Part shown: positions 8,341-17,621 of the stretch, one piece after another
How the letters are laid out: every line of letters starts with the position of its first letter
How positions within the stretch are numbered: position 1 is the first letter of the stretch
Source: Amycolatopsis endophytica
GTDB taxonomy: Bacteria > Actinomycetota > Actinomycetes > Mycobacteriales > Pseudonocardiaceae
DNA: 64,000 nucleotides
Assembly: GCF_013410405.1 (NCBI RefSeq)
Contig: NZ_JACCFK010000002.1
Location: forward strand, 1,240,001-1,304,000
Direction of reading: 5' to 3'
Notes under the pieces: model-generated
Database searches by the model: none
What the model was told of the DNA's origin: nothing
What the model saw: only the letters and a program-made list of their open reading frames with translations
Program-made: the position numbers and the translations under genes

Positions 8341-9634
8341 CCGCCGGGCGGGTACCGGCGGAGTCGATGTCGCGGCTGCGGGTTTCGGGCCCCACGGCGA
8401 GCGCGACGAGGGTGAGCACCGTCAGCAGTCCCAGGTACACCGCGACCGGCCACCAGTGGCCGGACCAGGCGAGCAGCGCGGTCGCGATCAACGGCAGGAA
8501 TCCGCCGGCCAGCACCGAACCGATCTCGCGGGCGAACGCGAACCCGGCGAGCCTGGTCGTGGTGTCGAACAGTTCCGCGAACCACGCCGCCTGCGGTGCC
8601 AGCATCGCCGGGTAGCAGATGCCGAAACCCACTACGAACCCGGCGACGACGGCCAGCGGCTCGCGGGTTCCCAGCAGCAGGAAGAACGGCACGGTCCACA
8701 GCGCCGACGCGATCGCCCCGGCCGCGTAGACCGGCCGCCGTCCCCACCGGTCGGACAGCAAGGCGAACAGCGGTACCGCGGCCACCTGCACGGCCGACGC
8801 GACGAGCACCGCGGTCAGCCCGAGCGACTCGGACAGGTCCAGCTGCTGGGTCAGGAACGCGACCGCGAACACGGGGAACAGGTAGGCGAAGCCGTTCTCG
8901 GCGAACCGGGCGCCGATGACGACCAGGACGCTCTTGGGCTGGCGCCGGAGCGCGGCGAACAGCCCCACCTTGGCCACCTGGGCCTGTTTCGCGTGCTCGA
9001 ACGCGGGGGTCTCCGCCACACCACTGCGGATGAAATAGCCGATCGCGAGCATGACGATCCCCAGCAGGAACGGCACGCGCCAGCCCCACTGCCGGAACTG
9101 ATCGTCGGGCAGCAGCAGGAACAGCTGGTAGATCCCGGTCGCGAGCAGGGTGGCGAGCGCGAAGCCGGCCGGTGCCCACGCCCCGGCCAGCCCGCGCCGC
9201 CGCTGGTCGCCGTGCTCGACGGACAGCACCACGGCGCCCGCGTACTCACCTCCGGCGCCGAAGCCCTGCACGAGCCGCAGCAGGATCAGCAGCACCGGCG
9301 CCCACACGCCGATCCGGTCGTAGGTGGGCAGCACGCCGATCAGCGCGGTCGCGACGCCCATCAGCACGATCGTCAGCACCAGCATCGTCTTGCGGCCCAG
9401 CCGGTCGCCCAGGTTGCCCAGCACGATGCCGCCCAGCGGCCGGGCCAGGAATCCGACGGCGTAGGTGGCGAAGGTGGCCAGTGTCCCGGCGACCGGGCTG
9501 ATCGCGGGGAAGAACAGCTTGTTCAGGATCAGCGCGGCGGCCGTGCCATAGATCAGGAAGTCGTACCACTCGAGCGTCGTGCCGACGAGTGCGGCGAGCC
9601 CGGCTCTGCGGGCGTGGCGACGGGTTTCGGTCAT
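8327..9634 (-). CDS. MHS-type MFS transporter
   Basis: A full 435-residue metabolite:H+ symporter. The signatures 'EWYDFLIYGTAAALI' (about residues 22-36) and 'GNLGDRLGRK' (about 76-85) are intact, with 12 predicted helices. Start ATG 9634 has AAGGAG ten bases upstream. It lies 32 bp after the IlvD/Edd-type dehydratase gene in the order FAD oxidoreductase-dehydratase-transporter, so it probably imports the substrate of those enzymes, likely a sugar acid or other hydroxy acid. The 3' end overlaps the converging Lrp-like gene. Confidence 0.92.
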   Translation of the reverse strand: MTETRRHARRAGLAALVGTTLEWYDFLIYGTAAALILNKLFFPAISPVAGTLATFATYAVGFLARPLGGIVLGNLGDRLGRKTMLVLTIVLMGVATALIGVLPTYDRIGVWAPVLLILLRLVQGFGAGGEYAGAVVLSVEHGDQRRRGLAGAWAPAGFALATLLATGIYQLFLLLPDDQFRQWGWRVPFLLGIVMLAIGYFIRSGVAETPAFEHAKQAQVAKVGLFAALRRQPKSVLVVIGARFAENGFAYLFPVFAVAFLTQQLDLSESLGLTAVLVASAVQVAAVPLFALLSDRWGRRPVYAAGAIASALWTVPFFLLLGTREPLAVVAGFVVGFGICYPAMLAPQAAWFAELFDTTTRLAGFAFAREIGSVLAGGFLPLIATALLAWSGHWWPVAVYLGLLTVLTLVALAVGPETRSRDIDSAGTRPAVTTG

Positions 9635-9666
9635 CGGAGCCAGCTCCTTCGGTGGCTGGGGAAACG

Positions 9667-11331
9667 TCAGGGCCGGGCGGGACGGCGCAGGACCGCGCCG
9701 CGCTGGATGGGGCCGACCAGCGCCGCGTACTGGCCGAGCCAGCCGCGTTCGGCGCCGGGATCGCCTGCGGTGACGGGCTCGCCGTCGCGCACCGGCGCCG
9801 CGTCGATCAGTCGCGCGTCGAGGTCGATCGAGATGACGTCCCCGTCCCGGACTCCGGCGAGCGGCCCGCCATCGGCGGCTTCCGGCATGACCTGTCCCAC
9901 GACGAGCCCGTGGTTCAGCCCGGACAGCTCGCCGTCGGTCACCACGGCCACCTGGCCACCGAGGCCCGCACCGTTGAGCGCGGCCACGAAGCTCGCGGCG
10001 AACACCGTGCCCGGGCCGCCCCTCGGGCCCATCCCCCGCAGCACGATCACGTGCCCCGGCTCGATCTCGCCCCGGCCCAGCGCGGCGATGGCCTCGTCCT
10101 CCCCGGCGAAGACCGTGGCGGGACCGCGGAACTGACGCCGCGCCGCACCCACCCCGGCGACCTTGACGATCGCACCGTCGGGCGCCAGCGAACCACGCAG
10201 GATCAGCAGGCCCGGTTCGGCGGCGACGGGGTTTTCCAGCGGGTGCACGACGTCACCGTCCGGTCCGGCCACGTCGGCGATCAGCTCGGCGACGGTGCTG
10301 CCGGACACGGTCAGCGCGCCCGTGCGCAGCCGCGGCGCCAGCGCGCGAAGGACGGTGCGGACCCCGCCGACCCGGTCGAGGTCCCACACCTGGTGTGCCC
10401 CGTTCGGGCGGATCGCGGCGAGTTGCCTGGCGCCGCGGCCCCTGTCCTCGAACAACGCCACGACGTCGAGGTCGAGATCGGCCTCCGCGGCCACGGCGGT
10501 GAGGTGCCGGACGCAGTTGACCGAGCCTCCCAGTGCCAGCGCCACCTCGACCGCGTTCCCGACGGCGTCGCGGGTGAGCACCTGGCGGGCGGTGAGCCCT
10601 TCCCGCACCAGCTCGACGGCACGCCGCCCCGCGGCCGCGGCCCGTTCGAGCATCGCCGGGGAGTTCGCGCGCGCCGGCGCGGAACCGGGCATCGTCATCC
10701 CCAGTGCCTCGGCGAGCACGTGCATCGTGTTCGCCGTGGCCAGCCCGGCGCACACACCGGGGCCCTCGATCGCCCGGTCGGCCATCTCGCCGAGCTCGTC
10801 CACGCCCAGCTTCCCGGCGGCCACGGCGCCGACCGATTCGTACACCGAGTCGATGTCGACCGAGCACCCGGAGAACGTGCCTCCGCGCTGGTAGCCGCCG
10901 ATGACGATGATCGAGGGCAGGTCGAGCCGCGCGGCGGCCATCAGGTGGGCAGGGGTCGTCTTGTCGCAACTGGACAACAGCACCATCCCGTCGAGCTGGG
11001 CGCCCTCGACCGCGGCTTCGACGTCGTTGACGATCAGGTCACGGGTCGGCATCAGGTACCGCGCTTTGCGGCCCGCGCTGGTGACGAAATCGGACGGCGC
11101 GGTCGTCCGGATCTCCAGCGGCAGCCCGCCCGCCTCGCGGACGGCGTCGGCGACCACTTTCGCCACGTCGTCGAGGTGCGCGAAGCACACCGACAGCTTC
11201 GACGACGTGTTGACGATCGCGATCTTGGGTTTGCGCTGGTCCTCGGCGCTGATGCCCATCGCGCTCCACTGCGCGCGGCGCACCGCCCAGCGGGTGGTGC
11301 CGGGCTCGAAGTTGCTCCGCAGCTGCTCCAT
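9667..11331 (-). CDS. IlvD/Edd family dehydratase
   Basis: A 554-residue iron-sulfur dehydratase of the dihydroxy-acid/6-phosphogluconate dehydratase family. The three cluster cysteines are in place: Cys49 ('KLSVCFAHL'), Cys122 ('SSCDKTTPAHL') and Cys194 ('GPGVCAGLATANTMH'). The Cys49 context with 'C.AH' is closer to sugar-acid dehydratases (arabinonate/xylonate type) than to biosynthetic IlvD. It would dehydrate a 2,3-dihydroxy acid to a 2-keto acid. ATG 11331 follows AGGAG. It lies 13 bp behind an FAD oxidoreductase and 32 bp before an MHS transporter, with a divergent GntR, which supports a catabolic role. Confidence 0.9.
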   Translation of the reverse strand: MEQLRSNFEPGTTRWAVRRAQWSAMGISAEDQRKPKIAIVNTSSKLSVCFAHLDDVAKVVADAVREAGGLPLEIRTTAPSDFVTSAGRKARYLMPTRDLIVNDVEAAVEGAQLDGMVLLSSCDKTTPAHLMAAARLDLPSIIVIGGYQRGGTFSGCSVDIDSVYESVGAVAAGKLGVDELGEMADRAIEGPGVCAGLATANTMHVLAEALGMTMPGSAPARANSPAMLERAAAAGRRAVELVREGLTARQVLTRDAVGNAVEVALALGGSVNCVRHLTAVAAEADLDLDVVALFEDRGRGARQLAAIRPNGAHQVWDLDRVGGVRTVLRALAPRLRTGALTVSGSTVAELIADVAGPDGDVVHPLENPVAAEPGLLILRGSLAPDGAIVKVAGVGAARRQFRGPATVFAGEDEAIAALGRGEIEPGHVIVLRGMGPRGGPGTVFAASFVAALNGAGLGGQVAVVTDGELSGLNHGLVVGQVMPEAADGGPLAGVRDGDVISIDLDARLIDAAPVRDGEPVTAGDPGAERGWLGQYAALVGPIQRGAVLRRPARP

Positions 11332-11344
11332 GGTTTTTCTCCTG

Positions 11345-12709
11345 TCAGGAAAGGGAAAGGGCGCTTCCGTTGGCGACCATCGCCGACCGGATCTCGCGGC
11401 CGTCGAGTGCGCGGTAGGGCAGGCCCTTGTCCAGCGACATCAGGGTCGCCACCGCGGCCGCGTGTCCGTATTCGAAGCACTGCGCGGTGACCCGCGCCGA
11501 GGCGAGTGCCTCGTGCTCCGCGCTGAGGCAGCGGCCCGCGACGATGACGCCCTCGCCGCGTTCGGGCACGAGCGCGCCGTAGGGCACCTCGTAGTAGTCG
11601 TCGAGCAGCCAGGTCAGCTTGGGCCGGTCACCGGCGTGCAGCTCGATCGGCCACGGAACCCGGCAGATCCCGTCCGCGCGCTTGCGCGCCGCGACGACGT
11701 CCTGGTTGGCGAGCCGCTCGGTCCCGGCGATCGTGCGGGTCTGCCGGATCCCTGCCTCGACCCCGGTGTCCACGACGAACGCGTTCTCGCAACCGGGGAT
11801 CCGTTCGACGAGGAACCGCGCGTACGACCGGACCTGCCGCCGGCCCAGCACTTCGGCTTCGGTGAAGTCCGCGGGATCGATCACGTTGAGCATCCGGCCG
11901 TCGCGGCCGGCCAGCCGGGTCGCGTTGACCAGCAGCTCGCCGGGTCTCGGGGTGGTGAAGACCCAGATCTTCTGCCGCGGCAGGTCCAGCCCGCTGTTCC
12001 GCGCCCGGAGGATCTCTTCGCTGACGTAGGGCGGGCAGATCGTGTCCTCGCCGTAGAACTCCAGGAACCGCTCGACGTCGACGTTGCCGAGGCGGAAGAA
12101 CATGGTCGGGTTCTGGATCGCACCGTTGTCACCGAAGGTGTAGCGGTGCCCGGCTCGGGCGACCACGGCCGCGTCGCCCGATGCGTCGATCGTTCTGGCA
12201 GCCAGTACCACGGCGCGTCCGGCGTTCGACTCGATCACCACCCCGCGGTGGGTGTCGCCGTCGAGAACGACGGCGGTGACGGCCGTGTGGTAGAGCACCG
12301 TGACACCCGCGGCTTCGAGGAGATCGTCCGCGGCCTCGCGCCAGACGAGCGGATCGTGTGCGACGGTCCAGGTCTTGCCGTAGACCTGCGGCGCGGTGAG
12401 ACCGCCCCGTGCGGCCAGCTCCCCGCGGAACCGCTCGGTGAACCCCGCGACGACCTGCCGCGGCTCCCGGTCGGCATCCGAGGCCAGGTACATGCCGCAG
12501 ATCGTGCCGGACATCCCGGCGACCGCCGCGCCGCCGGCGAAGCCGTACTTCTCCACGACGAGCACCGACTTGCCCGCCTCGGCCGCGACCACCGCCGCCG
12601 CGACCCCGGCCGCTCCGGCCCCGACGACGAGCACGTCGACCTCGGCCAGCACTTCGAGTCCCCGCTCGACCGGACCGCCGGTCAGCGACCAGCGCGATAT
12701 ATTGGTCAT
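11345..12709 (-). CDS. FAD-dependent oxidoreductase (FAD_oxidored family)
   Basis: A 454-residue flavoprotein with an N-terminal dinucleotide fold ('DVLVVGAGAAGVAAAVVAAE', about residues 25-44) and a 'IDASGDAAVVARAGHRYTFG' block typical of the PF12831 fumarate-reductase-like family. The substrate is unknown. It heads the operon with the IlvD/Edd dehydratase and MHS transporter. ATG 12709 lies inside one arm of an inverted repeat shared with the divergent gntR promoter, and no ribosome site is present, so the message is probably leaderless; ATG 12724 is an alternative. A homologous gene at 21428-22837 is also next to an MHS transporter. Confidence 0.85.
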   Translation of the reverse strand: MTNISRWSLTGGPVERGLEVLAEVDVLVVGAGAAGVAAAVVAAEAGKSVLVVEKYGFAGGAAVAGMSGTICGMYLASDADREPRQVVAGFTERFRGELAARGGLTAPQVYGKTWTVAHDPLVWREAADDLLEAAGVTVLYHTAVTAVVLDGDTHRGVVIESNAGRAVVLAARTIDASGDAAVVARAGHRYTFGDNGAIQNPTMFFRLGNVDVERFLEFYGEDTICPPYVSEEILRARNSGLDLPRQKIWVFTTPRPGELLVNATRLAGRDGRMLNVIDPADFTEAEVLGRRQVRSYARFLVERIPGCENAFVVDTGVEAGIRQTRTIAGTERLANQDVVAARKRADGICRVPWPIELHAGDRPKLTWLLDDYYEVPYGALVPERGEGVIVAGRCLSAEHEALASARVTAQCFEYGHAAAVATLMSLDKGLPYRALDGREIRSAMVANGSALSLS

Positions 12710-12724
12710 GTACCGGTTGTACAT
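12708..12724. promoter_or_regulatory. Predicted GntR operator in divergent promoter
   Basis: ATGTAC-CGGTT-GTACAT is a perfect inverted repeat with 6-bp arms and a 5-bp spacer, in the 67-bp region between the divergent FAD oxidoreductase and GntR/FCD genes. The left arm includes the FAD gene start codon, so bound GntR would block initiation of that operon. Confidence 0.6.
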
Positions 12725-12776
12725 CGCCGGTCGCGGTACTGTCCAGACCCAGCGCTGCAACGACGAGGAGGCACCC

Positions 12777-13415
12777 GTGGCGAACAAGGCCGACCAGGCC
12801 TACGACGTGCTGGAACGCATGATCACGTTCCAGGAGCTCTCGCCTGGTTCGCTGCTGTCGGAGGCCCGGCTGATGGAACGCACCGGGCTCGGCCGCACCC
12901 CGGTGCGCGAGGCGCTGCAACGACTGGCGCGCGAGCGCATGGTGGAGATTCACCCGAGCCAGGGCGTGTTCGTCGCGCCGACCTCGATCGAGGCGCAACT
13001 CAAGGTGCTCGAACTACGCCGCTCCATGGAGGAACTCGCGGTGCGCCTGGCCGCCCACCGCGCCACGACGGATCAGCGTGACCGCATCCTGGCATTGGCC
13101 GAGGTGCTCAGCGAGTTCGACGGCGACGATCCCCGGCGGTTCGGGGACCTGCTCAAGTCGACCCACACCCTGATCGTCGAGGCCGCGCACAACGAGTACC
13201 TTTCGGTGGCGATGGCCCCGCTGCAGGGGCTCTCGCGCCGGTTCTGGTTCGCCCACCTGCGCGACCCGAAGGCGGAACTGGCCGAGGCGGCCGACCTCCA
13301 CGGGGACATCCTGCGCGCCGTGTGCCACGGTGATCAGGCCAAAGCCTCCGAAGCGTCCCTCAGGCTGAACGACTACCTGACCGACTTCACCTACCGGACC
13401 CTGCGGGGCCAGTGA
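12777..13415 (+). CDS. GntR-family regulator, FCD (FadR-type) subgroup
   Basis: A 212-residue regulator. The winged helix ('LMERTGLGRTPVREALQRLARERMV', read in two blocks around residues 31-55) has the GntR signature 'TPVREALQRL'. The C-terminal all-helical FCD ligand domain carries histidines ('THTLIVEAAHNEYL', 'DLHGDILRA') that usually bind a metal and a carboxylate effector. GTG 12777 has a strong ribosome site, GAGGAGG, at 12765-12771. It is divergent from the FAD oxidoreductase-dehydratase-MHS operon and shares an inverted repeat with it, so it is the probable repressor of that operon. Confidence 0.92.
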   Translation: MANKADQAYDVLERMITFQELSPGSLLSEARLMERTGLGRTPVREALQRLARERMVEIHPSQGVFVAPTSIEAQLKVLELRRSMEELAVRLAAHRATTDQRDRILALAEVLSEFDGDDPRRFGDLLKSTHTLIVEAAHNEYLSVAMAPLQGLSRRFWFAHLRDPKAELAEAADLHGDILRAVCHGDQAKASEASLRLNDYLTDFTYRTLRGQ

Positions 13416-13448
13416 GTCCCGCCGGCTTCGAGCCGTACGGAACAGCCG

Positions 13449-14186
13449 TCACCAGGCAGGCTCCTGCCTTCCAGAGCTGACGTGACGCTGGTAGTCATTC
13501 GCGCGCTCGACGCTGTGCTCGGCGATGGCGTGCCGGACGAGGCCGGGTTCGCCGTCGGCGATGGCGTCGACAAGAGCCGCGTGCACCTGGTGTCGAGTGC
13601 CCAGCAATTCCTCCGTGGTGTGCCCCCCGGCCGCGTGCACCTCCACCGCGTGCGAGCGGATGACATCGAGCAACGCGAGGTAGATCGCCCGCAGCAGCGG
13701 ACTCGGATTGACCTGCGCGAGCAGTTCGTGAAGGTGCCAGTTGGCCTGCATGAAGCCCGCGATGTCCGAGCGGTCGCGGGCCTCGGCCATGGCCGCGACC
13801 TGCACCCGGTAGCGCGCGACGTCCGCCGGTGAGGAGTGCCAGGCGGCATCGGAGATGATCAGCTCGTCGAGGTGGTCGCGGATCCGGATCGCATCGGCGA
13901 CGGAGCACTCGTCCGAATTCAGCGCCAGCACCGAGTTGCCCAGGCGAACCAGCGGCGGTTGCTCCGCCGCGAACAGTCCGCCGCCGGGCCCCGGCCGTAC
14001 CTCGACCAGGCCGCGGGACTGCGCCAGGCGCAGAGCCTCGTTGAAGGTGCCGACCGACACGCCGCACACCCGGCGGAGCTCTTCCTTGGAACCGAGCCTG
14101 GTACCGGGCGAGACCGCACGGACGGCCTCCGCGATCCGGCGTGCCGCGGCCTCCGGCCGGGTGACGTTGCCGTTGTCGCCGCTCAC
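13449..14186 (-). CDS. FCD-domain GntR-type regulator
   Basis: A 245-residue protein converging with the previous regulator. The N-terminal winged helix ('LGSKEELRRVCGVSVGTFNE') is followed by an FCD domain ('RIRDHLDELIISDAAWHSS', 'NWHLHELLAQVNPSPLLR'). GTG 14186 is chosen because GGGAGG lies just upstream; a TTG at 14204 is in frame but falls inside a palindromic operator. That palindrome (14204-14220) suggests autoregulation. It faces the AraC-amidohydrolase pair across a 142-bp divergent region and could regulate it as well. Confidence 0.88.
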   Translation of the reverse strand: MSGDNGNVTRPEAAARRIAEAVRAVSPGTRLGSKEELRRVCGVSVGTFNEALRLAQSRGLVEVRPGPGGGLFAAEQPPLVRLGNSVLALNSDECSVADAIRIRDHLDELIISDAAWHSSPADVARYRVQVAAMAEARDRSDIAGFMQANWHLHELLAQVNPSPLLRAIYLALLDVIRSHAVEVHAAGGHTTEELLGTRHQVHAALVDAIADGEPGLVRHAIAEHSVERANDYQRHVSSGRQEPAW

Positions 14187-14203
14187 CGCACCTCCCGTCG
14201 CCA

Positions 14204-14220
14204 ATAAGCATGATGATTAT
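14204..14220. promoter_or_regulatory. Predicted GntR/FCD operator
   Basis: ATAAGCATGATGATTAT is an odd-length palindrome with 7 of 8 pairs matching around a central G, unusually AT-rich for this window. It lies 18 bp upstream of the FCD regulator start, inside the divergent promoter region shared with the AraC gene. Confidence 0.55.
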
Positions 14221-14328
14221 GTCAGAAGCCTTGACAACAGGCCAGCAGACGTTCAGGCTCGACCATATTCGTCATGGTGATTTTTCCAGGACGGGGAATC
14301 CTCGTATGCGACGACGCTGGAGGGCGTG

Positions 14329-15375
14329 ATGGTAGCCGGGACGGTCCGGTCACCCGAGGCCGGAAACCCGCGGGCGCCGGTCCGTCCGGACTTGCTGCGG
14401 GCCTACGAACGCTATCGGACACGCAGCCCGGAGGCCGCCGCGATGGCGTGCGCGCCGTTCCTGTCCGCGCATCGGCTCTCGGTGGGCCGGGATCGCACCG
14501 GCTTCCAGGCGCGAGGACGCTTCGCCGACGCGGGCGCCGCGGCCGTGGGCGACCTGAGCTACGGCTCCGAAGTGACGATCGACCGCGCGGCGCACCACCG
14601 CTACCTGGCGATCGGGATCCCGGTCGCCGGACACCTCGTGACGACTCACCGCGGGCGGCGGCAGGTCGTGTCCGCGGGCCGCTCGATGGCGCTGATCGGC
14701 CCCGGCGACCAGCTGCGCCTGGCCTGGAGCCCGGACTGCGAACTCCTCACACTCCGGATCGACACGGAGGCGTTGCGGTCCACGGTGCGCACGCTCGCGC
14801 CACAAGCCGGCAACCGGCCCCTGCGGTTCACCACCCCGGTCGTTCCCTTCGACACCGGCATTCCCATCTACGGTGCCGCGCGGTTGCTCGCCGACGTGTT
14901 CGAGCGCTACCACGCCTCCGGAAGGATCCCGCACCGGATCGTCGACCGGCTGTCCGACCAGATGGTGAGCACGGTCCTGCTGAGCCTCGATCACACGTAC
15001 AGCGACGAACTCACCAGGGCCGCGCAACCATGCCGGCCGGCGAGTGTCACTGTCGCCGTCGATCTCGTGACCGCCGAAACTTCGGCGATCCACTCCGTCA
15101 CCGACCTGGCACGGCGTGCGGCCGTGAGTGTGCGCGCACTCGAACTGGGCTTTCGCAAGACCCTGAACGTGACCCCGCAGACCTTCCTGCGCCAGACGCG
15201 GATGGCCAAGGCGCACCGCGATCTCGTGGCGGCCGACCCCGATGACGGGACGACCGTCACCGACGTGGCGCTGCGGTGGGGATTCGCGCACACCGGCCGG
15301 TTCGCCGCGCGGTACCGCGAAACCTACGGCGTGATGCCCTCGATGACACTCCGGCGCGCGAAAGGAACCGAATGA
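14329..15375 (+). CDS. AraC-family transcriptional regulator
   Basis: A 348-residue activator. The N-terminal half resembles the AraC-binding-like domain (PF14525) of aromatic-catabolism regulators such as XylS/FeaR, including 'FLSAHRLSVG' and 'YLAIGIPVAGHL'. The C-terminal 100 residues carry two HTH motifs ('SVTDLARRAAVSVRALELGF' and 'TVTDVALRWGFAHTGRFAAR'). ATG 14329 is preceded by GGAGGG. Its TGA overlaps the ATG of the amidohydrolase (ATGA), so the two are co-translated. It probably activates its own operon in response to the amidohydrolase pathway substrate. Confidence 0.9.
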   Translation: MVAGTVRSPEAGNPRAPVRPDLLRAYERYRTRSPEAAAMACAPFLSAHRLSVGRDRTGFQARGRFADAGAAAVGDLSYGSEVTIDRAAHHRYLAIGIPVAGHLVTTHRGRRQVVSAGRSMALIGPGDQLRLAWSPDCELLTLRIDTEALRSTVRTLAPQAGNRPLRFTTPVVPFDTGIPIYGAARLLADVFERYHASGRIPHRIVDRLSDQMVSTVLLSLDHTYSDELTRAAQPCRPASVTVAVDLVTAETSAIHSVTDLARRAAVSVRALELGFRKTLNVTPQTFLRQTRMAKAHRDLVAADPDDGTTVTDVALRWGFAHTGRFAARYRETYGVMPSMTLRRAKGTE

Positions 15376-16346
15376 AGACAGCCAGCGGCCTGGTGGACGT
15401 GCACGCCCATTTCACCACCCGTGACTACATCGAGTCGGCGAAGGCGGCCGGCCGCGTCGAGCCGGACGGGATGCCGGAGGATTTCTGGCCACAGTGGACC
15501 GCGGACGAGCATCTCGATCTGATGGACGAGGCCGGGATCGCGCGCGCCATGCTGTCGCTGTCCTCGCCAGGTCTGCACTTCGGTGACGACGGCGCGGCCC
15601 GGTCGCTGGCTCGCGAGGTCAACGAGTTCTGCGCCGGCGTGGTGCGCGAGCACCCGGACCGGTTCGGCCAGTTCGCTTCGTTACCGCTGCCCGATGTGGA
15701 CGGTTCGCTGGCCGAGCTGGCCTACTGCTTCGACGAGCTCGGCGCCGACGGCGTCGCGCTGCTGTCCAACCACGACGGAGTCCGGCTGGCCGACCGCCGG
15801 TTCGCGCCCGTCCTGGCCGAGCTCGACCGCAGGGCCGCGGTCGTGCTGCTGCATCCGACGACCTGCCGCGGCCACGAAGAGCTGTCCTCGGGCCGGCCAC
15901 AGCCGATGATCGAGTTCCTGTTCGAGACAGCCCGCACCGTGGTCGACTTCATCCTCACCGGGGCGGCCGAGCGCTTCCCCCGCATCCGTCTCATCGTGCC
16001 GCACCTCGGCGGCGTGCTGCCCTTGCTCGCCGAACGCGTCGAGTTGTTCCGCACGATCGGCGGCGCGCCCGCCGACCGTGCCACCGTCGCCGACGTGCTC
16101 AGCCGGTTCTACTACGAGCTCGCCGGCACACCGTCGAAAACCCAGATGACGGCGCTGAGCAGCATCGCGAAACCGGACCGGCTGCTCTACGGCAGCGACT
16201 ACGCCTGGACGCCACGCGAGCACGCGATCCACCTGCTGCACGCACTCGACACGACACTGGCCGGCGAACACGGCGACTGGCGGGCACTCACCACCGCGAA
16301 CGCCGGCGCCCTCTTCCCGGCCAGGGTCACCGCTCACCACGGATAG
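15372..16346 (+). CDS. Amidohydrolase-family (ACMSD/LigW-type) decarboxylase or hydrolase
   Basis: A 324-residue TIM-barrel metal enzyme of the Amidohydro_2 family. The metal ligands are visible: 'DVHAH' (His11, His13), 'VLLHPTT', 'IVPHLGG' and the terminal 'LYGSDYAW' aspartate. This subgroup includes ACMSD, gamma-resorcylate decarboxylase and 5-carboxyvanillate decarboxylase (LigW), which decarboxylate aromatic acids, so decarboxylation is more likely than amide hydrolysis. It overlaps the AraC gene by 4 bp and has AAAGGA upstream. The LigM-like O-demethylase at 17664-19025 is close by on the other strand, which is suggestive of vanillate-type metabolism; the substrate is inferred, not shown. 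Confidence 0.85.
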   Translation: MKTASGLVDVHAHFTTRDYIESAKAAGRVEPDGMPEDFWPQWTADEHLDLMDEAGIARAMLSLSSPGLHFGDDGAARSLAREVNEFCAGVVREHPDRFGQFASLPLPDVDGSLAELAYCFDELGADGVALLSNHDGVRLADRRFAPVLAELDRRAAVVLLHPTTCRGHEELSSGRPQPMIEFLFETARTVVDFILTGAAERFPRIRLIVPHLGGVLPLLAERVELFRTIGGAPADRATVADVLSRFYYELAGTPSKTQMTALSSIAKPDRLLYGSDYAWTPREHAIHLLHALDTTLAGEHGDWRALTTANAGALFPARVTAHHG

Positions 16347-17469
16347 AGCCGAGCACGGCCGCCTTGACCCGCAACTCGGCGTACTCCGCGGCCGGCCGCG
16401 AGCCCCAGGTGATCCCGCCACCGCTGCCGTAGACCGCGATACCCGTATCGCGGTCCACGAGCACCGTGCGGATCGCGACGTTGAAGCGCGCGCGGCCGCC
16501 CGGAGCGACGACGCCGACCGCTCCGCAGTACACGCCGCGCGGCCCGTCCTCGACCGCGGTGATCAGCTCCATGGTGCGTTCCTTCGGCGCGCCCGTCACC
16601 GAGCCGCACGGGAACAGGGCGCGGAACACCTCCGGCACCGTGACGCCGGGACGCAGTCGCGCGCGCACGTCGGAAGTCAGTGTGTGCAGGGTCTCGTACT
16701 TTTCGGGCGCACACAGCGAGGTGACACGGACGCTGCCGGTCTCGGCGATCCGGGAGACGTCGTTGCGCACCAGATCGACGATCATGACGTTCTCCGCGCG
16801 TTCCTTCTCGCTCGCACAAAGCCGCCGGAGGTTCTCGGCGTCCGCGGCGGGTGTGGCGCCCCGCGGCGCGGTGCCCTTCATGGGCCGCATCAGCAGATCC
16901 CTGTCGCGGAGGTCGAAGAACAGCTCCGGACTGGCGCTGGCGATGACGAACCGGCCGAGATCGAGATAGGCGTTGTGAGCGCCGCGCTGCGCGAGCGCGA
17001 GGTCGGCGTACAACGCGGACGGATCGCCCGCGAAGTTCGTCGTGAGCCGGGTGGTCAGGTTGGTCTGGTAGGTCTCGCCCGCCTCGATCCACTTCCGCAC
17101 GGTCTCGACGCGTGCGCGATGAACGTCCGCGGTCCACTCCGGACGCCAGTCCACCTGGTACCTTCCCGGCCGCGCCGCGAATGCGGTGGGGACCAGCGGA
17201 ACCCGCGCGGGTCCCGCGGAGACGCCGAACCAGGCGAGCGGCAGCCCCGGGACGGGATCGACCGCGGGCAATCCGAAGCCCGCGGCGGCCTCGTAGGAGA
17301 CGAACCCGAACGCCCACCAGCCGCGGGCCGTGGCGCGCTCCACTTCCGCCAGTACGGGCCCGACTTCGGACGGACGCTGCGCGACGAGGTCATAGGCGAA
17401 CTCCGGGAACGCCACGGCGACACCCGCGTGCAGGTCGTCGAAGCGCGCCGAGATGTCATGCGGTCTCAC
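16327..17469 (-). CDS. pabB: Aminodeoxychorismate synthase component I
   Basis: A 380-residue chorismate-binding enzyme that makes 4-amino-4-deoxychorismate, the precursor of p-aminobenzoate and folate. The catalytic domain occupies about residues 115-375. The motif 'MRPMKGTAPRG' carries Lys198, the covalent-adduct lysine of PabB, where anthranilate synthases have alanine. 'GSVTGAPKERTME' and 'YCGAVGVV' complete the active site. There is no glutamine amidotransferase or lyase domain, so partners must be elsewhere. GTG 17469 follows GGAGG. It lies just downstream of a folate-consuming LigM-like demethylase, separated by a strong hairpin. Its end overlaps the converging amidohydrolase gene by 20 bp. 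Confidence 0.88.
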   Translation of the reverse strand: MRPHDISARFDDLHAGVAVAFPEFAYDLVAQRPSEVGPVLAEVERATARGWWAFGFVSYEAAAGFGLPAVDPVPGLPLAWFGVSAGPARVPLVPTAFAARPGRYQVDWRPEWTADVHRARVETVRKWIEAGETYQTNLTTRLTTNFAGDPSALYADLALAQRGAHNAYLDLGRFVIASASPELFFDLRDRDLLMRPMKGTAPRGATPAADAENLRRLCASEKERAENVMIVDLVRNDVSRIAETGSVRVTSLCAPEKYETLHTLTSDVRARLRPGVTVPEVFRALFPCGSVTGAPKERTMELITAVEDGPRGVYCGAVGVVAPGGRARFNVAIRTVLVDRDTGIAVYGSGGGITWGSRPAAEYAELRVKAAVLGSIRGER

Positions 17470-17590
17470 GGACACCTCCCCTGCCTGTGCGGGCGGCAGG
17501 CACGTTCCGCTCTCCGGAGTTGCGTGGTATCGCGGCCCGCCGGTGTGCCCGCCGCGAACAGGCCGCGTTCGTGCGCGGGTCCAGCGACGC

Positions 17591-17621
17591 GTACGCCGCC
17601 GCCTCGCAGGCGGCGGCGTAC
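17591..17621. terminator. Strong hairpin between the demethylase gene and pabB
   Basis: A perfect 13-bp stem (GTACGCCGCCGCC and its complement) with a 5-nt loop lies 43 bp after the demethylase stop and 122 bp before the pabB start. It is a very stable GC stem without a T-tract. It could end the demethylase transcript or reduce read-through into pabB. Confidence 0.6.
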
